From: Sva-07 sp963716235
GTDB taxonomy: Bacteria > Actinomycetota > Acidimicrobiia > Acidimicrobiales > Ilumatobacteraceae
Assembly: GCA_963716235.1 (NCBI GenBank)
Contig: CAVQTE010000009.1
Coordinates: forward strand, 62,001 to 126,000
Direction of reading: 5' to 3'
DNA: 64,000 bases
Position 1 is the first letter of the stretch; the number at the start of each line of letters is the position of its first letter. The notes below the pieces were generated by a model. The model made no database searches. It was not told the DNA's origin and saw only the letters and a list, made by a program, of their open reading frames with translations. This document shows positions 19,660-28,124 of this stretch, one piece after another. The translations under genes were made by a program, and so were the position numbers.

Positions 19660-20609
19660 TCGGTGATTCCTTCCGGAGGGTTGATCGAGCCCGAGCCGAG
19701 CAGGTCGAACAGGACCGCCATGCGCACGGCGATGCCGTTGGTGACCTGTTGGGTGATGACCGCTCCCGGGAGTTCGGCAGGATCAACCGCGATCTCGACG
19801 CCTCGATTCATCGGCCCGGGGTGCATCACCAGCGTCTGCGGATCGAGCTTCAGGGCGCGCTCCGGCGTCAGCCCGAAGCGCATCGTGTACTCGCGAAGGT
19901 TCGGTACGAGTGCCTCGTTCATCCGCTCCTGCTGCATCCGCAGCAGGTACAGCACGTCGATCTCGCCGATCACGTCGTCGAGGCGGTCGGTGACGGCGTC
20001 GGCGAACCGTTCGCCCGTGTCGGGTGGCAGCAGTGTGCGGGGCGCCACGACGGTGACGTGCGCGCCGAGCAGGCGGAACGCCGACACGGTGCTGCGAGCC
20101 ACCCGGCTGTGCTTGACATCGCCGACCATGGCGACGCGCAGCCCGTCGAAGCCGCCGGAGCGTGCCAGCGCGGTGCGCACCGTGAAGACGTCGAGCAGGC
20201 CCTGAGTCGGGTGGGCGTGCCACCCGTCACCGGCGTTGATGACGCTCGCGTTCGTCCATCCGGCGATGAGCTGCGCTGTGCCGCTCGACTTGTGGCGCAC
20301 CACGAACGCGTCGACGCCCATCGCTGCGATGGTCTCGATGGTGTCGCGCAGGCTCTCACCCTTGTTGATGCTCGACTGCGATGCAGCGAACGTCATCGTG
20401 TCGGCCGACAGCCGCTTGGCGGCAGTCTCGAAACTGAGACGCGTACGCGTGGAGTCCTCGAAGAACACGTTGCAGACGGTCTTGCCGCGCAGTGCCGGCA
20501 CTTTGGGGTTCGGGCGGCGGTTGACCTCGGCCATGTGGTCGGCGAGTTCGAGCAGGTGGATGATGCCCTCGGCACCCAGATCGTCGATGGTCAGCAGCGA
20601 GCGGGACAT
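19656..20609 (-). CDS. pyrB: Aspartate carbamoyltransferase catalytic subunit
   Basis: 317 aa. It condenses carbamoyl phosphate with aspartate. The carbamoyl-phosphate loop FFEDSTRTRLSFETAAKRL is at about residues 49-67. SSINKGESLRDT supplies the second active-site loop, and VMHPGPMNRGVEI the aspartate-side loop. No pyrI regulatory gene is present, so the enzyme is of the unregulated trimer type or dihydroorotase-associated. It follows pyrR after a 15-base gap. Confidence 0.95.
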   Translation of the reverse strand: MSRSLLTIDDLGAEGIIHLLELADHMAEVNRRPNPKVPALRGKTVCNVFFEDSTRTRLSFETAAKRLSADTMTFAASQSSINKGESLRDTIETIAAMGVDAFVVRHKSSGTAQLIAGWTNASVINAGDGWHAHPTQGLLDVFTVRTALARSGGFDGLRVAMVGDVKHSRVARSTVSAFRLLGAHVTVVAPRTLLPPDTGERFADAVTDRLDDVIGEIDVLYLLRMQQERMNEALVPNLREYTMRFGLTPERALKLDPQTLVMHPGPMNRGVEIAVDPAELPGAVITQQVTNGIAVRMAVLFDLLGSGSINPPEGITE

Positions 20610-20624
20610 CGTCGAGATCGCGTG

Positions 20625-21131
20625 TCATGAGATCACGACGCCGTCGGTCGTGGCGGAGACGTCCTCATCCGTGCTGGTCGGCAAGTTCTTGCCCACGAAG
20701 TCCGGCCGGATCGGAAGCTCGCGATGGCCGCGATCGACCAGTACGGCGAGCTGCACCGCACGAGGTCGGCCGTAGTCTGCGAGTGCATCGAGCGCGGCGC
20801 GCACCGTGCGCCCGGTGAACAGCACGTCGTCGACGAGCACCGCAGTGACACCGTCGACATCGAAGTTCAGGTCGCTCACAGCTCCAGGAGCAACCGGCCG
20901 TATGCCGATGTCGTCGCGGTAGAGGCTGGCATCGAGCGACCCCACCGGGACCGGCTGGTCGATCCGGGCGATCTCGGCCCCGAGGGCCGTGGCGAGCCAC
21001 ACACCGCCCTGCTGGATGCCGACGAGGACCACGCCATCGACGCCTCGATTGCGTTCGATGATCTCGTGGGCCATCCTGGTGATGGCTCGTCGTACGTCGT
21101 CAGGCCCGAGGACCCGCTTGTCGGTCGTCAT
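20625..21131 (-). CDS. pyrR: PyrR bifunctional pyrimidine regulator / uracil phosphoribosyltransferase
   Basis: 168 aa. PyrR senses UMP/UTP and binds pyr mRNA; it also has uracil phosphoribosyltransferase activity. The PRPP-binding motif VLVDDVLFTGRTVRAAL is at about residues 98-114, and GIQQGGVWLA and GSLDASLYRDDIG match the family. The ATG at 21131 has AGGAG four bases upstream. A perfect PyrR-binding RNA hairpin lies in the leader directly before that ribosome binding site. It is the first gene of the twelve-gene operon. Confidence 0.95.
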   Translation of the reverse strand: MTTDKRVLGPDDVRRAITRMAHEIIERNRGVDGVVLVGIQQGGVWLATALGAEIARIDQPVPVGSLDASLYRDDIGIRPVAPGAVSDLNFDVDGVTAVLVDDVLFTGRTVRAALDALADYGRPRAVQLAVLVDRGHRELPIRPDFVGKNLPTSTDEDVSATTDGVVIS

Positions 21132-21144
21132 GTTGCTCCTCCGT

Positions 21145-21164
21145 GCGAGCCTCACGGGACTCGC
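21145..21164 (-). promoter_or_regulatory. PyrR-binding RNA hairpin in the pyr operon leader
   Basis: In the transcript this reads GCGAG-UCCCGUGAGG-CUCGC. The part AGUCCCGUGAGGCU matches the known PyrR anti-antiterminator consensus ARUCCNGNGAGGYU at every position, and it is enclosed by a GCGAG/CUCGC stem. It ends three bases before the GGAGGAG ribosome binding site of pyrR. No terminator follows. The likely mechanism is therefore PyrR-UMP blocking translation initiation, as reported for Mycobacterium, rather than attenuation. Confidence 0.85.
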
Positions 21165-21193
21165 TTCACGGTGAGCTCGAAGGTAGCAGCAAC

Positions 21194-21199
21194 TACGGT
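21194..21199 (+). promoter_or_regulatory. -10-like element TACGGT, leaderless start of the amidohydrolase gene
   Basis: TACGGT lies six bases before ATG 21206, with no ribosome binding site between. It shares the 74-base divergent gap with the pyrR leader. Confidence 0.45.
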
Positions 21200-21205
21200 G
21201 ACCGC

Positions 21206-22954
21206 ATGCATGATCTCGTGATCCGTGGGGGATTTCTCGTCGATGGCACCGGCCGACCCGGTCGCCTCGCCGACATCGCAGTCGACGACGGGGTGATCAC
21301 TGCCGTCGTTGATGTTGGGGTCGACGCGGGGGTCGATGCAGGATCCGGCGACGACATCGGTGATGCGACGCGTGTCGTCGACGCCACCGGCAGGCTCGTG
21401 ACGCCGGGCTGGGTCGACATCCACACCCACTACGACGGCCAAGCCTCCTGGGACCCGTTCCTCACGCCGTCGTCGTGGCACGGGGTGACCACGGTCGTGA
21501 TGGGCAACTGTGGCGTCGGCTTCGCCCCCGCTGCGCCCGATCGCCACGAGTGGCTCATCGAGTTGATGGAGGGCGTCGAGGACATCCCAGGATCAGCGCT
21601 GACCGAGGGCATCTCGTGGGAGTGGGAGTCGTTCGAGGACTACCTCGACGCACTCGAGGCGCGCCAGTACGTCATCGACGTCGGCGCGCAGGTGGCTCAT
21701 GGGCCGGTGCGTGGCTACGTGATGGGCGACCGTGGCGCAGCGAACGAGGCTGCGACCGCCGACGACATCGCCGCCATGGCCGAGATCGTCGAACGCGGGC
21801 TGCGCGCCGGAGCGCTCGGCTTCTCCACGTCCCGCACCCCGATACACAGGTCGAAGTCGGGTGAGCTCGTGCCGGGCACACACGCCACGAGCGACGAGCT
21901 GTTCGGCATCGCCGACGCACTCGCTCGTGCCGGACACGGCGTGTTCCAGTTCGCTCCGGACCACGCACTCGTCCCGCGCGACGAGTGGCCCTGGATGAAG
22001 GAACTCGCCCGCCGCACCGGTCGCACCGTCAGCGTCAACCTCAATCAGCCCGACGACGCGCCCGATCTGTGGCGCGAGGTGCTCGCGCTGCTCGATGAGG
22101 CCGAAGCCGAAGGTCTACCGATCGTGGCCCAGGTCGCCGGTCGGGTCGTCGGCCTGCTGATGTGCCTCGAGGGCAGCTTCAACCCGCTCGCGTTCCATCC
22201 GGCCTATGCGCCGATCGCGGATCTCCCACTCGCCGAGCGTGCCGCGGCGCTGGACGACCCGGAGTTGCGTGCACGGTTCGCCACGGTGCCCGCCGACGGC
22301 GGCGAGCTGTACACGATGCTCGTGCTCGACCGGCTCGACAAGTTCTGGGCAGTCGAGGACGGCGACATCGACTACGAACCTTCGGCCGACGAGTCGATCG
22401 CAGCCGTCGCCGCCCGCACCGGCGTGGCGCCCACCGAGCTGATGATCGATCAGTTGATCTCGAACGACGGCAACGGCATCATCCTGACGCCCTTCTTCAA
22501 CTATGCGTACGGTGACCTGTCGTTCACCTACGAGGTGCATCAGCACCCGGGGACCCGAATGGGGCTGGCCGATGCCGGCGCGCACTGCGGTGTCGTCTGC
22601 GACGGTGGCACGCCGACGTTCATGCTGACGCACTGGACCCGCGATCGCACCCGCGGCCCGAAGCTCGCACTCGAACACGTCGTGCGACGCCAGACCCGCG
22701 ACACCGCCGAGCTCTACGGTCTCACCGATCGCGGCGCCGTGGTGCCGGGCCTGCGCGCCGACCTCAACATCATCGACTACGACCACCTCACGTTCGGAGC
22801 CGCCCGGATGGCCCACGATCTGCCCGCCGGTGCGCGCCGCCTCGTGCAGAAGGCCAAGGGCTACGACGCCACGTTCGTCGCGGGCGTGCAGATCGTCGAC
22901 CACGACGAGTTCACCGGCGAACTTCCAGGCCACCTCATCCGGGGCCCCCGCTGA
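21206..22954 (+). CDS. Amidohydrolase family protein (N-acyl-D-amino-acid deacylase-like)
   Basis: 582 aa. The composite amidohydrolase layout is visible: an N-terminal beta-sandwich (LVIRGGFLVDGTGRPG), the metal motif VTPGWVDIHTHYDGQASWDP, VTTVVMGNCGVGFAP typical of D-aminoacylases, and a C-terminal LADAGAHCGVVCDGG with the catalytic Asp region. It then returns to the sandwich (GAVVPGLRADLNIIDYD). The exact substrate is not readable; N-acyl-D-amino acids or related cyclic amides are possible. Its divergent position beside the pyr operon may be coincidence. The 3' end overlaps the convergent DUF2079 gene by 20 bases. Confidence 0.85.
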   Translation: MHDLVIRGGFLVDGTGRPGRLADIAVDDGVITAVVDVGVDAGVDAGSGDDIGDATRVVDATGRLVTPGWVDIHTHYDGQASWDPFLTPSSWHGVTTVVMGNCGVGFAPAAPDRHEWLIELMEGVEDIPGSALTEGISWEWESFEDYLDALEARQYVIDVGAQVAHGPVRGYVMGDRGAANEAATADDIAAMAEIVERGLRAGALGFSTSRTPIHRSKSGELVPGTHATSDELFGIADALARAGHGVFQFAPDHALVPRDEWPWMKELARRTGRTVSVNLNQPDDAPDLWREVLALLDEAEAEGLPIVAQVAGRVVGLLMCLEGSFNPLAFHPAYAPIADLPLAERAAALDDPELRARFATVPADGGELYTMLVLDRLDKFWAVEDGDIDYEPSADESIAAVAARTGVAPTELMIDQLISNDGNGIILTPFFNYAYGDLSFTYEVHQHPGTRMGLADAGAHCGVVCDGGTPTFMLTHWTRDRTRGPKLALEHVVRRQTRDTAELYGLTDRGAVVPGLRADLNIIDYDHLTFGAARMAHDLPAGARRLVQKAKGYDATFVAGVQIVDHDEFTGELPGHLIRGPR

Positions 22955-24449
22955 AGCTTGGGAGCGCGACGCCGCGATTGCGTTCGTACAGGACCCAGAT
23001 CTCGTTGCGCGCCACCTCGTCGAAGGCGTCGGCGATGGCCAGCCAGTCGGCGATGAGCTGGGCGTCCTGATCGACAGGGATCATCACGTACTCGACGCGC
23101 TCGGCGCGTTCGTCGAGACGTGATCCTTCGAGGCTCGTGTCGGGCCCGTACAGCACGACCCGGAACGGAACCGGGAACTGGTAGATCTCTTCGCGGTACG
23201 CCAGTTGCGGGGTCAGGCGGTAGTTCGCAGACACGACCGCATCGGTCGGGATGTCGACGAGCAACTCGCGCGCCGACGTGGCGTAGATGTTGTCGCGATG
23301 GCCGTACCACGAGTCGGTGCGCCCCAGCGGTGACGGCGCCCACAGCAACGCCGTCACCAGCGACGCGACCGCAAGTGCCGTCATCGCCAGCGACCGCGTG
23401 GGTATCGCCAGACGATGGCCGCGCACCGACATGACGTGACTGCCCATGGCTCCGATCGCGTACAGCGTGCCGATCGCCAGTGCCGGCACAGCGACGAGGC
23501 TGTAGTGGTAGTCGATCTGATACTGGTACCAGAACGTGCTCAAGACGTTGGTGCACAGCACCACCGCGCTGATCATCGCCACATCGGGCAAGCGCATGAA
23601 CAGCCACGCGAACGGGGCTGTCATCTGCACCAGGTACCACGGCCGGCCATCGCTGCGAAGATGCCGTACGAGCGCTGTCGGATCGGTCACCGTCGTGTCG
23701 ACGAGTCCCCATGGCCCGCCGAACGGGATACGCCATCCGTTGCGTGTCGGCACGCCGATCAGGCTGCGCATCACGAGCAGCATCGCGACGGCCATGAAGG
23801 CGACGCTTCCGAACACGGTCACGAGCCCGATCCGGCGATCGCGCCGGAGCGCAACCCAGATGCCGAGCGGCACGATCACGAGCGACACGTCTTCCTTCAC
23901 GAGCAGCGACAGGATCACGAAGACCGCATAGACGCGCCACCTGCGTTCGAGCGCTCCGTAGATGGCGAAACCGACGAAGACGCCGAGGAACGCGTCCGGA
24001 TGGAAGTTCTCGAGGTTCGTCCAACCCACCGCGGGGTGAAGCAGGTAGGTGCCGGCGCCGATCAGAGCGAGCCACTCCGACCCCAACCGTCTGCGGCCAT
24101 AGAGGAACACCGGGATGGCGCCGGCGGCGATCGCCGCCGACTGCGCGGTGAACATGATCCACGCGCCGGGGGCGATCCAGTACAACGGGACGAGCAACAG
24201 CAGGATGAACGAGGTGTGGTCGCCGAACAGGTTGCGGCCCATCAACGTCACGAACGGGGCGTCGAAACGCGAGAGCAGCCACATCCCCTGGTCGTAGAGC
24301 GCCGAGTCGTAACTCGACGTGCCGAGCGCGTGGTGGATGTCGAGCGACCTGACGGCGAAGTACCAGGCCCATGCGATCACGGCCCCGGCGAGGAACACCT
24401 GTGGGGCGCTCGGCGGCGGTATCCGTTGCCACAACGGGCGTGCGGGCAT
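22935..24449 (-). CDS. DUF2079 polytopic membrane protein
   Basis: 504 aa with roughly ten hydrophobic segments. The DUF2079 signature region is present: ALGTSSYDSALYDQGMWLLSR, FGDHTSFILLLLVPLYW and a loop with HPAVGWTNLENFHPDAF. The fold is related to GT-C glycosyltransferases, which use lipid-linked sugars, but no enzyme activity is established. The C-terminal third (after about residue 370) is soluble and probably extracytoplasmic. It is last in the efp-nusB unit, four bases after nusB, and may just be cotranscribed. Confidence 0.85.
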   Translation of the reverse strand: MPARPLWQRIPPPSAPQVFLAGAVIAWAWYFAVRSLDIHHALGTSSYDSALYDQGMWLLSRFDAPFVTLMGRNLFGDHTSFILLLLVPLYWIAPGAWIMFTAQSAAIAAGAIPVFLYGRRRLGSEWLALIGAGTYLLHPAVGWTNLENFHPDAFLGVFVGFAIYGALERRWRVYAVFVILSLLVKEDVSLVIVPLGIWVALRRDRRIGLVTVFGSVAFMAVAMLLVMRSLIGVPTRNGWRIPFGGPWGLVDTTVTDPTALVRHLRSDGRPWYLVQMTAPFAWLFMRLPDVAMISAVVLCTNVLSTFWYQYQIDYHYSLVAVPALAIGTLYAIGAMGSHVMSVRGHRLAIPTRSLAMTALAVASLVTALLWAPSPLGRTDSWYGHRDNIYATSARELLVDIPTDAVVSANYRLTPQLAYREEIYQFPVPFRVVLYGPDTSLEGSRLDERAERVEYVMIPVDQDAQLIADWLAIADAFDEVARNEIWVLYERNRGVALPSFSGGPG

Positions 24450-24453
24450 CGAC

Positions 24454-24861
24454 CTACTGTCGCAGGTCGTCGACCAGCGCGGAGAGCACCCCGTTCACGA
24501 AGCGACCACTGTCATCGGTGGAGAACCGCTTCGCGAGTTCCACGGCCTCGTCGATCGCCACCGCCAGCGGGACGTCGGGACGATGAGCCAGCTCGAAGGC
24601 GCCGAGGCGCAGGATGTTCAGGTCGAGCACGGGCATGCGAACCAGTGTCCAGCCCTTGGCTCGTGCAGCGATCGCGGCATCGAGTTCCTCGACGTGCTCG
24701 CCGACACCGACGACGAGCAGCGTGGTCAACGCATCGGGCTCGAGCACCTGCACGGCGAGCGCATCGGCCGGCGTGATGCCCTTCGAGTACGCCTCGTACA
24801 GCAGATACAGCGCTCGTTCACGCGCGTCGGAGCGGTCGTCGGGACGCGGCATGGCGGCCAT
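24454..24861 (-). CDS. nusB: Transcription antitermination factor NusB
   Basis: 135 aa. NusB binds boxA RNA in rRNA leaders together with S10. The all-helical family pattern shows ARERALYLLYEAYSKG at the start, ILRLGAFELAHRPDVPLAVAIDEAVELAKRFS and GRFVNGVLSAL at the end. The start could be ATG 24861 or ATG 24852, neither with a strong ribosome binding site. The efp-nusB order is widely conserved. Confidence 0.94.
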   Translation of the reverse strand: MAAMPRPDDRSDARERALYLLYEAYSKGITPADALAVQVLEPDALTTLLVVGVGEHVEELDAAIAARAKGWTLVRMPVLDLNILRLGAFELAHRPDVPLAVAIDEAVELAKRFSTDDSGRFVNGVLSALVDDLRQ

Positions 24862-24885
24862 GAGGAAGGTGTTGATCGATCCGGA

Positions 24886-25449
24886 TCAGACGCGGGTGAT
24901 GTAGTCGCCGGTGCGAGTGTCGACCTTGACCTTGTCGCCCGGCTCGACGAACAGCGGAACCTGCAAGACCTTGCCGGTCTCGAGCGTCGCCGGCTTGCGA
25001 GCACCCGACACCCGGTCACCCTGCACACCGGGCTCGGTCTCGGCAATCAGCAGCTCGACGGAGGCCGCGATCTCGACGCCGATGATCTCACCCTGGTACT
25101 GAGCGATCTGGGCCACCATCTGCTCGGTGAGATAGTCGGCCGCTTCACCCAGCGCTGCGGTGGGCACGTTCATCTGGTCGTAGGTGGAGGTGTTCATGAA
25201 CACGTAGTCGCCACCGTCCTTGTACAGGAACTGCATGTCCTGTCGGTCGACGATGGCCTGTTCGACCTTGATGCCGGCGTTGAAGGTCTTGTCGATCACG
25301 GCGCCGTTGCGCACGTTGCGGATCTTCGTGCGGACGAACGCTCCGCCCTTGCCGGGCTTGACGTGCTGGAACTCGATCACCTGGAAGAGTCCGTTGTCGA
25401 GTTCGAGGGTGATTCCGTTCTTCAGGTCGTTCACGGAGATCTGCGGCAT
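24886..25449 (-). CDS. efp: Translation elongation factor P
   Basis: 187 aa. EF-P rescues ribosomes stalled at polyproline. The KOW-like domain I carries the tip loop HVKPGKGGAF with Lys34 at the position modified in other bacteria. Two OB domains follow, ending VDTRTGDYITRV. No epmA/epmB or ymfI gene is in the window, so any modification is unknown. The ATG has AAAGGA seven bases upstream, one of the clearest ribosome binding sites here. Confidence 0.97.
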   Translation of the reverse strand: MPQISVNDLKNGITLELDNGLFQVIEFQHVKPGKGGAFVRTKIRNVRNGAVIDKTFNAGIKVEQAIVDRQDMQFLYKDGGDYVFMNTSTYDQMNVPTAALGEAADYLTEQMVAQIAQYQGEIIGVEIAASVELLIAETEPGVQGDRVSGARKPATLETGKVLQVPLFVEPGDKVKVDTRTGDYITRV

Positions 25450-25493
25450 GGTCGTGTCCTTTGTCGTTCCAGTGTTCGGCGTCGGTCGAGTGT

Positions 25494-26609
25494 TCAGCCC
25501 GGAAATGGGTGCGGCGCGGTGTGTGTCAGGGGCTGCGAGCCGGTTTCGGTGACGACGAGGAGATCCTCGATCCGGAATCCACCGAAGCCGACACGATAGA
25601 GGCCCGGCTCCACTGTCACCACGTTGCCGGCGATGATGACCTCCTCGGAGGCCTGCGAGTGGAACGGTGATTCGTGGATCTCGAGGCCGACGCCGTGGCC
25701 CGTGCCGTGCAGGTACCAGTCGAGGTGACCGGCGCCTTCGAAGACGTCGCGGCACACCGTGTCGAGGTGGCGAGCCGAAATTCCCGGGCGCAGCGCTGCA
25801 ACTCCCGCGGCGTGCGATGCCTCGACCAGGGCGTAGATCTCGCGCTGTTGCGTGGTCGGTTCGCCGATCACGTACGACCGGGTCATGTCGGAGTGGTAGC
25901 CGTCGACGAGCGCACCGACGTCGATGATGACGGTGTCGCCCTCCACGATCGTGCGCCGACCCACCTCGTGATGCGGGCGCGCGGCGTGGTCGGGCCCGGA
26001 CGCGACGATGGTCTCGTAGCTGCGGTCATCGGCACCGTGCAGGCGCATCCGGTACTCGAGTTCGTTGCGGATGTCGGCTTCGGTGATCGGTGTGTCGAGC
26101 GTGGCGAACAGGAGGGGTTCGACCTCGGCGAGTGCCGAATCAGCCGCGCACGCCGCGGCGGTCATCCGCTCGATCTCGGCCGCGTCCTTGACCTGGCGTT
26201 GCATCTTCACCAGCGACTCGGCCGGTTGCAGTACGAGGTCGTCGGCGAGTCGCTTCCACTCGGCGTGGGTGATCGACGCAGGATCGAGGCCGACGGATCG
26301 GGCAGCATCGAGCGACTCGATCAGCCGCCGGTGAAGGTTCACCCGTGACGCCTCGGCGACGACCGTCGCGCCGCTGGCTGCTGTCTCCGCCCGTGCGCGC
26401 CCGCCGTAACGGCCGTCCGTGCCGACGATGAGGTCGTGCGCTCCCACGACGGCCCAACCATTCGATCCCGTGAAGCCGGTCAGCCATCGCACATCCACCA
26501 GGTCGGTGAACAGGAGGGCATCGCAGGCGTTTTCGTCCCGGAGGCGCTGCTGGATCGTCGCGACCCGTCGAGCATGATCGATCGGGATGCTCGGCTCAAT
26601 CACGAGCAC
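25494..26609 (-). CDS. pepP: Xaa-Pro aminopeptidase (M24 family)
   Basis: About 371 aa. The creatinase N-terminal domain (LFTDLVDVRWLTGFTGSNGWAVV) precedes a pita-bread M24 domain. Metal ligands are visible in VIIDVGALVDGYHSDMTRS (two Asp), GTGHGVGLEIHESP (His), VTVEPGLY (Glu) and FRIEDLLVV (Glu). The gene overlaps the end of aroB. It could start at GTG 26609 or GTG 26603; the latter is five bases from GAGG. It is the classical pepP/pepQ neighbour of efp. Confidence 0.92.
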   Translation of the reverse strand: MLVIEPSIPIDHARRVATIQQRLRDENACDALLFTDLVDVRWLTGFTGSNGWAVVGAHDLIVGTDGRYGGRARAETAASGATVVAEASRVNLHRRLIESLDAARSVGLDPASITHAEWKRLADDLVLQPAESLVKMQRQVKDAAEIERMTAAACAADSALAEVEPLLFATLDTPITEADIRNELEYRMRLHGADDRSYETIVASGPDHAARPHHEVGRRTIVEGDTVIIDVGALVDGYHSDMTRSYVIGEPTTQQREIYALVEASHAAGVAALRPGISARHLDTVCRDVFEGAGHLDWYLHGTGHGVGLEIHESPFHSQASEEVIIAGNVVTVEPGLYRVGFGGFRIEDLLVVTETGSQPLTHTAPHPFPG

Positions 26610-27621
26610 CTCGGGACACGAATCGAGTCAGTGCCGACCGAACAGCCGATTCGGGGACGCCCGAGACCACTTCGACGCCGTCGGGCCCGTCGAGAACGAA
26701 GGTGAGCCCGTCGAGCGCCTTCTTGTCACGCGCCATCAGCGTGAGCAGGTGCTCGACGTCGAGGCCTTCGGGCGGTGTGACGCGCAAGCCGTACTCCCCG
26801 GCGACGATCCGGCGGTGCTCGTCGACGCGGGCCTCGTCGACGCGATCGAGTTCGAGGGCCAACTCCGCGGCAAAGACGAGCCCGATTGCAACGGCTTCAC
26901 CGTGAGCGATCTCGTGATCGGTCGCGATCTCGATCGCGTGAGCGAGCGTGTGGCCGTAGTTGAGCAGCGCCCGTCGGCCGCCTTCGCGCTCGTCCGCTGC
27001 CACCGCGTCGGCCTTGATCTCGATGCAACGAGCGATGCGTTCGTCGAGGGGAAGCGCGAGCAGGTCGTCGCCCGTCAGGAAGTGGTACTTCGACATCTCG
27101 CCGAGACCGCAGCGCATTTCGCGTTCGGGCAGCGTGGTCAGTGCATCGAGGTCGCAGATGACCCCCACCGGTTGCCAGAAGGCACCGACGAGGTTCTTGC
27201 CCTCCGGGAGGTTCACGCCGGTCTTTCCGCCGATCGCTGCATCGACCATGCCGAGCAGCGTGGTGGCAACGTGGACCACCGGTGTACCACGGTGCCACGA
27301 GGCTGCGGCGAAGCCGGCGACGTCGGTGACCATGCCACCACCGAGACCGATCACGACGTCGCGACGCGTGAGGCCTTGGCGTGCGAACCCACGCGTGAGC
27401 GCTTCGATGGTGGCCAGCGACTTCGCCGACTCTCCGGAGTCGATCACGTACGTCTCCACCGATCGACTCGCCGACGACCACGTCAGGGGCACCGCGTCCT
27501 GAGTGACGATCGCCACCCGGGTGGCGTCATCGGGGAGCACTGCGTCGAGTTCGGTGATCGCACCGGCGCCGACGACCACCTCGTAGGAGCGCTCAGCGAG
27601 CGGAACGGTCACCCGCAGCAT
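26596..27621 (-). CDS. aroB: 3-dehydroquinate synthase
   Basis: 341 aa. It cyclises DAHP to dehydroquinate with NAD and zinc. The NAD-binding GLGGGMVTDVAGFAAASWHRG, substrate loop TTLLGMVDAAIGGKTGVN, and zinc ligands in CGLGEMSKYHFL, NYGHTLAHAIE and HGEAVAIG are all visible. ATG 27621 gives the conserved start LRVTVPLAERSYEVVVG. It overlaps the 3' end of aroK by 13 bases. Confidence 0.96.
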   Translation of the reverse strand: MLRVTVPLAERSYEVVVGAGAITELDAVLPDDATRVAIVTQDAVPLTWSSASRSVETYVIDSGESAKSLATIEALTRGFARQGLTRRDVVIGLGGGMVTDVAGFAAASWHRGTPVVHVATTLLGMVDAAIGGKTGVNLPEGKNLVGAFWQPVGVICDLDALTTLPEREMRCGLGEMSKYHFLTGDDLLALPLDERIARCIEIKADAVAADEREGGRRALLNYGHTLAHAIEIATDHEIAHGEAVAIGLVFAAELALELDRVDEARVDEHRRIVAGEYGLRVTPPEGLDVEHLLTLMARDKKALDGLTFVLDGPDGVEVVSGVPESAVRSALTRFVSRGARD

Positions 27622-28124
27622 CGCAGCACCGCCTTGGTCACGTCGTTGACGGAGCGGTTGTCGACCGAGACGATGGCGTCTGCGACCTCCTGGTAGAGCG
27701 GCGCCCGTTCGTCGTAGAGCCGTCGGAGCGTCGCCTCGGGATCGTCGTCGAGCAGGGGTCGGTGGCCGCCGCTGCGCACCCGGTCGAGCAGGACGTCGAC
27801 CTCGGAGCGCAGCCACACGACGTGAGCCTCGGGGCCGTTGAGTGCGTCCCGGTTGGCTTCGCTCAGCACGACTCCGCCAGCCGCCGCGATGACACAGGGC
27901 TCCGACTGCGCGAGCGCCTCGACGAGCACCTCGGTCTCCAACGCCCTGAACGCAGGCTCTCCGTCGGTACTCCAGATCTCTCGAACGGTACGACCCGTGC
28001 GCTCCTCGATCATCTCGTCGGAGTCGTGGAGAGGACGGCCGAGTGCGGAGGCGACTGCTCGCCCCACGGTCGACTTGCCCACCCCCATCATGCCGACGAG
28101 CACGAGATGGCGCGACGTGTTCAC
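27609..28124 (-). CDS. aroK: Shikimate kinase
   Basis: 171 aa. The P-loop is VGMMGVGKSTVGRAVA at residues 10-25. The shikimate-binding Asp is in HDSDEMIEERTG, AAGGVVLSE is the GGG-like motif, and the lid is GGHRPLLDDDP. GTG 28124 overlaps the aroC stop as GTGA. It forms the aroC-aroK-aroB cluster. Confidence 0.96.
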   Translation of the reverse strand: MNTSRHLVLVGMMGVGKSTVGRAVASALGRPLHDSDEMIEERTGRTVREIWSTDGEPAFRALETEVLVEALAQSEPCVIAAAGGVVLSEANRDALNGPEAHVVWLRSEVDVLLDRVRSGGHRPLLDDDPEATLRRLYDERAPLYQEVADAIVSVDNRSVNDVTKAVLRCCG

